Below, piece after piece: positions 1-10,062 of a stretch of 64,000 bases of DNA; position 1 is the stretch's first letter; each line of letters begins with the position of its first letter. A model generated the notes under the pieces. That model ran no database searches, had not been told where the DNA came from, and was given only the letters and a program-made list of their open reading frames with translations. Source of the DNA: Hordeum vulgare subsp. vulgare (lineage: Eukaryota > Streptophyta > Magnoliopsida > Poales > Poaceae); contig NC_058518.1 of the NCBI RefSeq assembly GCF_904849725.1, positions 512,991,225-513,055,224 on the forward strand, read 5' to 3'. A program made the translations under genes and the position numbers.

Positions 1-149
1 CACTCTGACTTCGGAAAAATAGCTAATGGTTGTGCTAGTGAGATATCATCATTGCTATAGTTTGCCAATGATGCATATAGATCAGATCAGCTCCCTTAGA
101 ATAAGCCAAACAAAACAGAAGTATCAAAGACTAGTTCAGCTGACAGGCT
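1..149 (+). repeat. Relic of NLR 5' flank, left part
   Basis: Diverged copy of the sequence just upstream of the NLR genes (compare 24010-24130). Matching blocks in the same order include TATCATC...CTATAG near 45-60 and AACAAAACAGAAGTATCAAA near 107-130. The alignment was made by eye and is imperfect but collinear, and it resumes after the LINE fragment at 630. No coding sequence is seen here. Confidence 0.55.
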
Positions 150-629
150 GTAGCGCCGCGGTTGGTTAAATTGTAACCTTTGCCCCCTTTGTAAGTAGGT
201 CCAAGAGACGATGACCTATCTCCTCTTTCAGTGTAGATACACGGTCAAAGTCTGAGGTATGATCAAATATTGGCTTGTTCTTCATGATGTTCATCCTAAT
301 GGGTGGTTGACCGTGCTAAGGAGTGGTGGAAGCACAACGTGCTAAACCTATTAGCGAAGGCCACTTGCTTCCTTGATGTTACTTATCTCCTGGGAGCTGT
401 GGAAAAAGAGAAATGCACCGAATTTTTTTTGGATACTGTTGTTTCGGTTGGAGTCATCGTTGCTAGAATCAAAGAGGAGGCCTCACTTAGGAGCCTTGCG
501 GGAGCAAAACACTTGAGTAACATTATGATGCGAGAGTGCTTGTTGTAACATTGGCTTTGGCCTAAACCTCTTTACATTCTCTCTTAATTAATGAAATGGC
601 AAGTCTTTTGCCTCGTTTAAAAAAAAAGA
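150..629 (+). mobile_element. LINE 3' fragment (zf-RVT remnant)
   Basis: Degenerate 3' end of a plant L1-type LINE on the plus strand. Around 180-240 a broken frame reads like the zinc-binding region that follows plant LINE reverse transcriptases (CPLC, then ETMTYLLFQC). Near 385-420 the frame reads LISWELWKKRNA, typical of the last conserved block of that domain. The fragment ends in a short poly-A at about 620-628. Several stops and frame changes leave no usable ORF. It sits inside the relic NLR flank and separates its two halves. No target-site duplication was established. Confidence 0.7.
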
Positions 630-770
630 CTCAACAGGAATGGGCCAAATAAATCATGCTAGCACGATGCATACAACTGTTCATTACCGATCCATCATAT
701 AAAATGGAAGCATCAAAGACTTGGCATTTGGCATAGAGTTGACATATGCAACTGCCCTGGTGAGAGACAT
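630..770 (+). repeat. Relic of NLR 5' flank, right part with TATA
   Basis: Continues the homology to the NLR upstream region (24130-24265): the block GCACGATGCATACAACTGTT at about 662-681, a TATAAAAT at 698-705 matching the candidate TATA box at 24212-24219, and GGCATAGAGTTGAC near 730. Homology fades after about 770. No CC-domain exon follows, so this is a promoter region without its gene. Confidence 0.6.
698..705 (+). promoter_or_regulatory. Conserved TATA box in relic flank
   Basis: TATAAAAT, at the position equivalent to the TATAAAAT at -167 of the NLR start codon. Its conservation in a diverged relic supports a real promoter role in the ancestor. Confidence 0.4.
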
Positions 771-978
771 TAAGGTTGATCCACTTGTCTTGACACTTGT
801 AAATATTCAATTTTGTTATCTTAATAATGAAAGAGATCACTCGCACGGTTTCTGTGCCTGTGCCTACAAATGTATACGACCCAACAATATTACAAAGCTA
901 TTACAAAAAAGCAGCAAACTGAATAGACGGAGCATGCCACATATAACATAAATCAACTACGGCATAACTTACCATCGC
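771..978. other. Unassigned AT-rich sequence
   Basis: No coding homology, repeat or RNA gene recognised. It lies between the relic NLR flank and the target duplication of the Harbinger-type element. Confidence 0.4.
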
Positions 979-981
979 TTA

Positions 982-1838
982 GAGCATCTCTAGCAGACCC
1001 CCTATAATCCCGACCCGTAAAACACATTTACAACTCGCAAAAAAACGGCTTTACGGTCCGGCGGGGGCAAGGGCGGAGTCAGACTCCGCAAAATGAACAT
1101 GTAAAAAAGGACATTCGTAGAATATGCTCTTTTATGGGCCGGCTCGAGCTGCGGCGGAACAGGCCCCTTAAACTTAAACTGTAAATCGAATTTTCCCTTA
1201 CAATTTTTCCCCACATCTTCTTCTTCCTCCCGCCCGTGTCCATGATCAACTAAATTTGTTCCTAAATACGGAATCACCGATCTCTAAATCTTTCCAGGAG
1301 CTAGTTAGCTAGCTCATCCGTCCACGAATCCATCCTGAAGCGAGCTAGCTCCTTCGTCCACGAATCCATCCAGGAGCTAGCTAGAGCTCCCCCGTCCATG
1401 AATCCATCCAGAAGCTATCCGTCCACGAATTCATCCAGGACCAGGAGCCCGGAGCTAGCTAGCTAGCTTCCGCCCTCGACGCCGAATCAGGCCAAGACGA
1501 GCAGGACGGCCGCCAGGACGGGCGGCACAGTGTTCGGGGACGGGTGACCGGCGTTCGGTCTGAGGTGACGTCTGGTGGACATGGACGGCGGACGCGGAAG
1601 TTTTTATGGCAGTTGGGCTCCCGCCAACTGCTTTCTCTCGATACAGGGCACTGTAGAAGTGGACGCGAAAACTGTGTTTTTTGCAGATCGGGAGGAGCTT
1701 TTTACCGCGCTCCGCAAAAATATTTACGGGTACGACGCGTTTGTAGGATCTGATGGAGCAACTTTTTTTCGCGTGGACCTGTATTTTGACGGTTATTTTA
1801 CGGGCCGAAACATTATACGGGATCTGCTAGAGATGCTT
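982..1838. mobile_element. PIF/Harbinger-type non-autonomous DNA transposon
   Basis: 857-bp element with terminal inverted repeats. The left end AGCATCTCTAGCAGA (983-997) is matched in inverse orientation at the right end (about 1823-1837). The pairing continues inward for roughly 40 bp (left CCCGACCCGTAAAA, right TTTTACGGGCCG). The 3-bp direct repeats TTA at 979-981 and 1839-1841 flank it, the target duplication of the PIF/Harbinger superfamily. No transposase is encoded. The longest open frame (1575-1997, 140 aa) runs out of the element and shows no domain I recognise, so host-sequence capture is possible but unproven. Confidence 0.75.
1320..1436 (+). repeat. Four-copy 16-bp motif inside the Harbinger element
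   Basis: GTCCACGAATCCATCC or one-base variants occurs at 1320-1335, 1356-1371, 1394-1409 and 1421-1436. The copies are separated by GAGCTAGCTAG-type linkers. Confidence 0.75.
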
Positions 1839-1841
1839 TTA

Positions 1842-2439
1842 CATGGGGAATCGATTTTAATTGCCGGACCACCTCGTGGGTTTACCTACACTCTCTTCTC
1901 ATGTGCAGTTCAATTATTCAATTTGCCAATAATAACTGTTTTTCCTGATTTTCATCACTTTAAATGTTTCTGTTCTTTTGATTATATTTTTTCCTAGCTG
2001 TCCAAAAGTCCCCTAATTATTCCTGTTTTTCTCTATTGCCCTGTTTTTCATTTAATTTTCCCCCAAGATTCATATTGTAGACATTATGAGTTGGGGTCGT
2101 TTCTTTCCTTCCATGTGGACATTATGCCGAAACGACCCCAACTCTGGTAAAAATAAAGGTAATGTAAATGGCCGTGGTAGCTTTTTAAACAGTGTCAGCG
2201 TGGAGGGCTGACCAATAAACTTGACGAATTCAAACGGCTAAATTTTAATGGAAAAGACTTTGGGGTCCTCCAGGGCCAACCGAGTGATGAAGGAGAGGAC
2301 ATCCAAGCTGTTTCATTCAGCTCATTGCGGCGTGTCCCTAGCTAATTCATTCATTCAGGTTGACAGGGACAAGGCTATTTCGTGTCAGTTGGTGGAGATA
2401 ATTACCATTTGAAGCTTTGTACGCCCATAATTATTAGGG
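1842..2439. other. Unassigned stretch with a strong hairpin
   Basis: No gene recognised. A perfect 16-bp inverted repeat, GAGTTGGGGTCGTTTC at 2088-2103 and its complement at 2129-2144, is separated by 25 bases. The flanks also carry the direct words GTAGACATTATG and GTGGACATTATG. The 5' end of the following LINE may lie in the last part of this stretch, but I could not place it. Confidence 0.45.
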
Positions 2440-3158
2440 ATGTCTGAGGAGACAGGAGGGGCGGTGCCCAGGGCGATCGGGGAGGCGATCAGGGGGGCAG
2501 GCGACGACACCTGCAACTCCGAAGGCCGGATCCGATCTACCCGTTGTGCTGCAGGTCCACAGCTGGTTGTGGCTAATGACGGCTCGTCAGTGCACCGGAC
2601 TTGGGCCGCGGCGTTCGAAGACACCTCTTCTGCATCTCGCCAGCAGCGTTTTGAATCGATAGTTCTTCATTTTCCTTCTCGTTGGATCACGGTCCGTGAT
2701 GAAGATGACGACATTTTGACAGGCACTTACTTGCAGGGGAATTCAGGTCCCTAAGATGGGGGACAATTTGGAGATTGATGGAGTTCAAGTGGTGGTTGGG
2801 AACACTTGGGAGGCGAGGCGCGAGGACAAGGGCACGCCTCAGGTTTGTGATCTTACGATTACTCCGGTGCGATGTGGTGGCGTTTCTGGGTTCTAGTAGA
2901 CCAGGGAGACGAGGATGATGTCGTTGACGATGAAGAAGCCAATGGCGAAATCCATGTTCGTTCAGAAGGTCAGGTCGATAGGCCGGCGATAGGAGCATCG
3001 GCGGATCAGTGCTGCTCGTCTGGTCATCGACGCCATGTTCTTGACTTGCGCCCGTCGAGGAAAGCATCCAAGCCGAAGGAGGGGATTCGTCCATGGATTG
3101 GTCCTATTCCCAAGGTAATATCTCATCCAATTAATTTAGCGGATTATTTTGCTCCGGA

Positions 3159-6100
3159 TTGGTAGATGGCCAAGACGAAGAACAGGAGGAAAAGCGGGTG
3201 GTTACTGCACGGGATAGGCAAGTGCCGGTGAAAGCGTCGTCATCCTCGGGACGACGTGCTAGTGTTGTTTTGAAATCTAAACTTGCTGGTTGTGGGCCGG
3301 AAGGTTTTGCGGGCGATCTGGGCCTGCCAGTGTTTGGGTATGAGGCCCAAACGACAGTCGCTCACGGTCTTTCTTCGGTGCAAGGTATCGTCGAGGAGCC
3401 CCAGATCGAGACGCAGGTCTGTGTCACGCCGCCGCCGAGTTCCAGGGGCACGTCGAAGCCAGGGTTCCCTCGGCTAGGTCCAGGAAGGGCTGCGAGAGTT
3501 CCTCCTCCTGCTGAGTCCTCGCTCGACATCATGGTGGGTAGGGGCCAGCCCTCTAAGCCTCTGCAGCAGACAGGCAAGCCCTTGGGGCAAAGTTCTCACA
3601 TGGCGCAGCAGGACAAGACCGCGCCATTGGTTGGGGCTGATGTGCAACCGGCGGGCAAGACGGATACGCACAGAGTACAACCTCGAGGTCGATGGGGAGA
3701 TGACGGGGTGGACGCATATGGAGATGGCCATCACCGGGGCTCCACATCGGCGGGTGGAGGTCGTGGTCAGCCTTGGCAAGGTAATGGAGGTGGTGGACGT
3801 GGATTCTCGGGACCTCCTGGCAACTTCGTCCAAGGGGTGTTGGGACCTAATCCTAAGAGGGGTTCGTATCGTCCCAATTGGGCTGGTAGAGGAGGAGGGA
3901 GGCGGCCGAAGCCACCTCTACCACCGGTTGTTTCGGCTCTGGAGATCACTACCTTGGAAGTAACCAAGGAGCAGGGGGTTGCTCATGTGATGACGGCTGA
4001 TAAACCGATGGCGGATAAAGTTGAGCTAGTCGGTAAGACCGATGGGGGAGAGCGTCCGACAAAGTGGGTGCGTAAAAAGGAGAAGATGATTTGCTATCAT
4101 TGTAGTGAGACGGGGCACTTTGTATCTGAGTGCAAGGCTGATTTATGTGATCTTCTTCTTAAGCCAAAACACGGGACAACTATATGCCCCCTCACTGTTG
4201 GACCAATACCGGTGGTTAGTATATACGGAGTGTGCTGTCCAGTACTCATGTTTTTTGAGTCTTTGACTGAAGCGTCTACGGCGCACATGGCAGACACGGC
4301 GTATGTTGGGACTGTTACTGTTGTGAGAGGGAATATGACAAGTGAAAAGATTATGCAACAGCTTCGGGAGCTTGTTTCAGTAACTTTTAGGTGGGAACCT
4401 GTGTTGATTGCAGACAATGTATTCAAAGTAGTCTTTGCTATCAAGGAGGACCTTGCACGCTTGCTCAAATTTGGTATGTGTAGAATTCCAAGCACAAGTT
4501 GTGTACTGGAGTTTGATGCATGGAAGACCGAGGAGCCGAAAGGAGTTCCTCTTCCTCAGATTTGGGTACGTTTTGCGGGAGTTCCATCGAAGGCACTTAA
4601 TGATTATCTGATTACTTGGAGCCTCGGCTCGCTCATCGGTAAGACGGAGAAGGTGGACATGATTTACACTAGAGCTAAAGGCGTGGCGAGAATGCTAGTA
4701 AACGTCATTGATATTCAACTGGTTCCGGATGAGGTTATGTGGACCTTTGAGGGGGCGAGATACACTTTGCTATTGGAGATAGAGAGTCCGGATCTCTTTA
4801 AGGACTCGGTCACAAATGGAGATGTCGACATGACGGATAAAGATGATGATGCGGGAGCTAGGGAATCCGAGGAAAAGGATGACCTTTTTAACTCCTCTAA
4901 GCAGAAAGCGCCCGATAGTAAGGCGAGCAAGGGAGTTGGAGGGACGCCACTGTCACTGCCTCCGACGTCCCAACTAAAGTTCGGCTCGTTTGAGCCGGTG
5001 TCGGCTCCAGCGAAGATTGACGTGTCAAGGTCGTCGCCGATGTACAGGGCTGCGTTTTATCCTGCAAAAGATTTAGGGAAATTGCCAACGTCGGGAGCAG
5101 GGGCTGCAACAATTAACGGCGTGCTGCCGGCCGTCTCGTTGTCTTCCTACTTGGCTAGTACTAAGCACCAGGATGAAAGAAAAAAGCTAGGTCAGTTGGG
5201 AGCTGAGCAAGGCGAGGCTGATATGCATGCGGTAGGTACACAGATGCAGGCTAATGGGGTAGTGCAGCAAGTGGAGGGTGATGGACAGCTTGCTGGGGTA
5301 ATGCATGTGCATGCAGGGCTCACATCCGGGTCGGTCTGGCCGGAGTTGGGAGGTTCAGTGGGATTAGCTGCAGCACCAGACACACTTGGACGAGAGGCGA
5401 GCTCGACGCTAGTGAAGGTGCCCGCTGCTGCTGGAGTCAATGAGCCGTAGGGAGCCGTGGAGCTGCTGGGCGTTCAGGCGCAGGTTGCACCAGCTCAGCG
5501 CAACTGCTCATCAGTGTTGCAGGGATCGGTTACTGTCGGATCTCAGGTGCCGGAGGGCGATATGATTCCACATGATGTGCAGGAGGGACTTGTTCGGACT
5601 GCAAATACACAAGGCAACATTGAAATATTTTCTGTGGACCAGGTCATAGCGTATGGAGGTATAGCTAATCCGATGACGTAGGGCACGAGGTCTAGTCAGA
5701 GGATTCAGGACCAACCTGACGTGGTTGACCTGTAGATGGGACGGGCTAAGCGCGTGGCAAAGATGAGAGATGTTGAAGCATCCACAGGTATGTCTATTGA
5801 CAAAGTCCATTCTATTTTACATTTTACGCCTCAAGAGATTATCAATAATTCTACTTCGGTTGGGGTTTCTCTAGGAGCACGGGTAAAGAGGTTGCCAAAT
5901 CGATTAATGATCTACTTGACTTAGAAGTAGATAGGGCCTTGGACATAGTCAGGAATCTGGCAGCGACTAAACCTTTGAATAATACAAAAATTTCTGCTTT
6001 GGGGAGTTGGATTCTCTATGTGAGGATCTTGCTCCAGGTGAGGGTACAGAGGAGGGTGACGATCACCTCTTTGATGAGTATAGTCACGATTTGTTACCTA

Positions 6101-6252
6101 AGAAAGATGAATACGGCCAGCCGGGTTATATGGACCTGGGGCTTGGCAGTGAAAAACCTAAACGCACTTGGAAGCGGAAGGTGTATCCGGTTTCGGCCGT
6201 GCGTAGGAGTGCAAGGTTTAAGACTGCTAATTTTTTATATGATGAAAGATGA
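3159..6252 (+). pseudogene. LINE ORF1 (zinc-knuckle RNA-binding protein), broken
   Basis: The main open frame is 3159-5450 (763 codons). Plant LINE ORF1 proteins bind element RNA in the retrotransposition particle. Visible parts are a Gly/Arg/Pro-rich basic N-terminal third, a CCHC zinc knuckle ([14 protein letters not shown], about residues 312-325), then a DUF4283-like region at about residues 380-540 containing [12 protein letters not shown]. In-frame stops at 5448-5450, 5679-5681 and 5733-5735, and a frame change near 5925-6005, break the C-terminal part. Its last segment (6007-6252) ends in a basic tail (VRRSARFK). The stop overlaps the ORF2 start as ATGA. The true start is uncertain: a second ATG at 3166 in another frame begins [11 protein letters not shown], so the first codons may also be shifted. 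Confidence 0.75.
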
Positions 6253-8581
6253 GAGGGATCTTTTGGAATAGCAGAGGTCTAAAAGACTTGGCTAAAATTA
6301 GATTTCTCACGGAGGCTACTTTAGAGTATAAGTTGGATTTTATCGCGCTCATGGAGACTGGACGTGATAATTTTACATCACAGTTCCTGAATACCTTATC
6401 CGCAGGAGTGGACTTTGACTGGCACTATCTCCCCCCAAGAGGAAGATCTGGTGGGATCTTACTTGGGGTGCGGTGTGAGTCACTTCAGGTATGCGAAGTG
6501 GTGTTGGGGGAGTTTGCAGTTAAGTTTAGGCTGCGCTCAAAAAATGACGGTTTTCAATGGGCTCTAGTAGCGGTGTATGGTGCTGCCCAGGCAGAGCTGA
6601 AACCGGATTTCCTGGCAGATTTGGTTCGAATTTGTGATGAAAAGTTACCTCTATTGGTTGGGGGTGATTTTAACATTATTCGACATTCAGACAAAAAAAA
6701 CAATGATAAGTTTGATGGCAGATGGCCATTTATGTTTAACACTATTATTGAAAGTCTGGATCGCAGGGAGATTGAACTTTCAGGAAGAAAGTATACCTGG
6801 GCTAATTCCCTACAAGAACAAACGTTCAAAAAGCTAGATAGGGTCCTCACGAGTATGGAGTGGGAACATAAGTTCCCGTTAGTCTCTGTTTGTCCACTTA
6901 ATCGGGCCCTTTCTGATCATACACCATTACTTCTGGATTCCGGGGATGCAATCCATTCGGGTAATAAAAACAATTTTTCATTCGAATCCAGTTGGTTCCT
7001 GAGAGAGGGATTCATGGAGATGATTGCTAGGGAATGGAATGTCGGGTGTGGAGGGATGTCCAATGTTGAAAGATGGCAAAACAAGATTAGACATCTTCGA
7101 CAGTTCCTCCGGGGTTGGGCAAAAAATCAATTTGGGATATACAAAGAGGAGCAGGATAGACTCTTAAAGTATATTGATGATCTTGATCGAAAAGCGGAGA
7201 CTGGTGTGTTGGATGCAAATGAAAAGGCATCCAAGGATGAAGCCGAACAGAGAGTTCGGTTACTCATTCGAGAAGAGGAAATGAAATGGGCCCTTCGAGC
7301 TAAAGTACGTACGATTGTCCATGGGGATAATAATACGAAGTTTTTCCATTTGATAGCGAATGGCAAACATAGGAAAAAGAGGATTGTGCAGCTTGAACAG
7401 GATGAGGGTACAATAGTGGGTCACGAGAACTTAAAATTGTACATCACAACTTATTATAGACAGCTCTTTGGAGCGTCGGCTAACTCTTCTATCACTATGG
7501 ATGAGCAAATGGTAGTGGATATTCCTCAACTCGGAGATGCCGACAATGAGATACTATCCGCTCCTTTCACGGAGAAAGAGGTGCTTGAAGCAATTGGACA
7601 AATTAAAAATAGCAAAGCTCCTGGTCCGGATGGCTTTCCGGCTGAGTTCTATAAGAAATGCTGGTTTATCATCAAGGATGACCTAATGCCACTGTTTCAT
7701 GACCTATTTTGCGAACGACTAAAACTCTTTCATTTGAATTTTGGTACCATTACGTTGTTACCGAAGAAAGAGGGGGCGACACATATTGAACAATTTAGCC
7801 CTATTTGTTTGCTCAATGTTAGCTTCAAGATGTTCACAAATGTGGGTACTAATCGGTTAGCTCAGGTCGCTCACTCGGTGGTCCAGTCGACGCAGACGAC
7901 GTTCATGCCTGGACGGAACATCCTGAAAGGGGTAGTTGTTTTGCATGAAACATTACATGAAATTCACTCGAAGAAGCTAGATGGGGTTATCTTCAAGGTA
8001 GATTTTGAAAAGGCGTACGATAAAGTTAAATGGTCTTTCTTGCAACAAACCCTACGTATGAAGGGGTTTGACCAGCTATGGCGGAAGCATGTAGACTGTT
8101 TCATTAAAAAAGTCGGTGTCGGTATCAAAGTTAATGATGACGTGGGTCATTTTTTCCACACACTTAAGGGTCTGCGACAAGGGGATCCTATGTCGCCAAT
8201 TCTTTTCAACATTGTTGCAGACATGTTGGCCTTGATGATTAGGAGGGCTAGTGACAAAGATCTAATAGGAGGACTTGTACCGTATCTCGTGGATGGGGGT
8301 GTCTCAATCTTACAGTATGCCGATGATACTATTATCTTTATGGAGCATGATTTAGAGAAGGCCCGAAATATGAAACTCATCTTATGCTTGTTTGAACAGT
8401 TGTCTGGGTTAAAGATTATCTTCAACAAAAGTGAAATATTTTGTTTTGGAAGGGCAAAAGCGAAACAGCTCACTTATAACCAATTGTTTGGGTGTGAGTG
8501 TGGGACCTTTCCGTTTACTTATTTGGGTGTGCCTATCCACCACCGGAAACTAACAAACAAGGAGTGGAAATGTATCGAAGA
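6249..8581 (+). pseudogene. LINE ORF2: endonuclease and reverse transcriptase, interrupted
   Basis: Open from the ATG at 6249 to the Copia junction. The N-terminal part is an APE-type endonuclease: GGDFNIIRH at about residues 137-145 and SDHTPLL near 222. The reverse transcriptase follows: APGPDGFPAEFYKK (about 457), FKVDFEKAYDKVKW (about 583), LRQGDPMSPILFN (about 642), and the catalytic YADD at about 692. The protein makes and primes cDNA at the nicked target site. The frame is split after WKCIED by the Copia LTR, whose first bases add a few foreign codons up to a stop at 8606. No internal stop is seen in this half, unlike the 3' half at 22496-23837. Confidence 0.85.
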
Positions 8582-9995
8582 TGTAACTGCATCTAGTGCC
8601 CCTTAGTGATTTTGGTGGTTTGAAGACTTATAGGTTAAGTATCTAATGTGTTTGTGAGTGTACACAGGATCTATAAGTCATTGAGGAGTTTGAGATATTT
8701 GAAGAATATCGACCCCTAAAAATATATGTCTTCAGTTGAAGAAATTGGTCTGAAGCTAAAGAAATGAATCGCGAGGAATCTGCGATGAAATTGATATTCC
8801 TCATGAAGATACTGATATTGAGAAGTCCGGTGGCTCCTGAAGAAAATCATTCTGAAGAATTTGAAGCATGAAGATTTACACTTTCTGTTTTACTTTCTTC
8901 GCATTTGAGTAATAGGAACACCGTACTGTTAAAGGGGGTCGAAGTTACACTATGGAATGAATTTCCTCATGATGCTCAACCCAAGCCTAATCCTATCAAA
9001 AGCCTCAAGTGAGGAATATGAGTGACATGAGGACTCTCACAGTTGAGGGTTCCGACCGTTTTGATAACCACGCCAAGTCACTGGTCTTATCCACTCCAAC
9101 GGTCATATTATTTAAGGGCATTAGTGTCAAATCATGTCGGGATGCTCCCAGGCTATAAATAGCCACCCCCACAACCACTAGCTGGTTGGCTGCTCCGTTA
9201 GAAACTGACACTTGTCATAAGAGCAACCCAAATTCCTCAGACTCTTCAAGAGTAATTCATCAGTGAGGAAATACACCACCCACCGAAACCACAAACCAAA
9301 CCTAGTGATTGAGCATCACTGAAGAAGTTGTTCCTGTGTGGGACTGAAGCCTTTTACCTTTGAGGGCTGTGCATCCTCTAGACGGTTAGGCGTCATGGTC
9401 TAGAGCTTTCCAGCAGTCAATTGTGGATCGCCGGGTGACCTAGTTTGTGAGGGTTTGGAAGTCTGCCCTGAAGACTTACCATGAGTGTTGGGCGAGGACT
9501 GTGTGTCCTTAGCTCAAGGAGAGTACGGTAGGGACTGTGTGTCCCGGGACTGGGTGTCCTTTGGTTTTAATACCAAGCCGCTCCAAACCAGATGTACGAC
9601 TGTCACAACAGTTGGAACTGGGTCATCAACGACTGTCTTCACTAAGAAACGGGTTCTAATTCCTCAACTCTTTACTTTCCCGTATTATGTGTTGATGACT
9701 TTCACTGTGTCTGTTTGAAGAATTTGCTGAAGACTTTCTCCGAATTTCCTCAACCCCAAATTCTTCACGTTAGTCATTTCTCATCTGTATTCTGCGTGCC
9801 TGCTCACTGTGCAATCTGTTTTCACATTCTTCACTCTAAAAAATTGTTGTTGTGAAACTTTGCACTTCTGATCCTTTACTGTTTCCGCTGTAAGTTAGTC
9901 ATCAGTGAGGAATTTCCTCAAAAGGAATTTCCTCAGTGATGAAATTCTAAAAATATCCTATTCACCCCCCCTCTAGTCGATATAACGCACTTTCA
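8582..9995 (+). repeat. Copia 5' LTR
   Basis: 1414 bp, TG...CA ends, followed two bases later by the primer binding site. It contains a TATA box at 9154-9161. Near its end is a palindromic stretch (GAGGAATTTCCTC and a second AAGGAATTTCCTC copy at about 9907-9935). It is about 99% identical to 21081-22495. Confidence 0.93.
9154..9161 (+). promoter_or_regulatory. LTR TATA box
   Basis: TATAAATA in the context GGCTATAAATAGCC, with C-rich sequence just downstream. Likely core promoter of the element RNA. The same motif is in the 3' LTR at 21653-21660. Confidence 0.6.
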
Positions 9996-9997
9996 AT

Positions 9998-10009
9998 TGG
10001 TATCAGAGC
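9998..10009 (+). other. Primer binding site
   Basis: TGGTATCAGAGC, complementary to the 3' end of initiator tRNA-Met. It starts two bases after the LTR, as usual for plant Copia elements. Confidence 0.85.
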
Positions 10010-10062
10010 AAGGTACTCCCTTGTTCTGTGTGATTTTGGTTTAACCACCTGGAGTTTTAGTT

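Larger units (their letters stand above)
2440..8581 (+). mobile_element. LINE (plant L1 type), 5' part
   Basis: First part of a near full-length non-LTR retrotransposon, cut at 8581 by the Copia insertion and resumed at 22496. It contains ORF1 (about 3159-6252) and the endonuclease and most of the reverse transcriptase of ORF2 (6249-8581). A short open frame at 2440-2754 precedes ORF1 and may be leader sequence or a decayed ORF1 start. The 5' boundary is not defined: no target duplication matching the 3' flank (GGTATCATCG after the poly-A) was found upstream. Confidence 0.85.

Noticed and set aside
303..548. 81-aa ORF near the window start
   Set aside because: It is an out-of-frame reading of the LINE zf-RVT remnant.
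1575..1997. 140-aa ORF as a transposase of the Harbinger element
   Set aside because: No DDE motif or family similarity, and it runs past the right terminal repeat.
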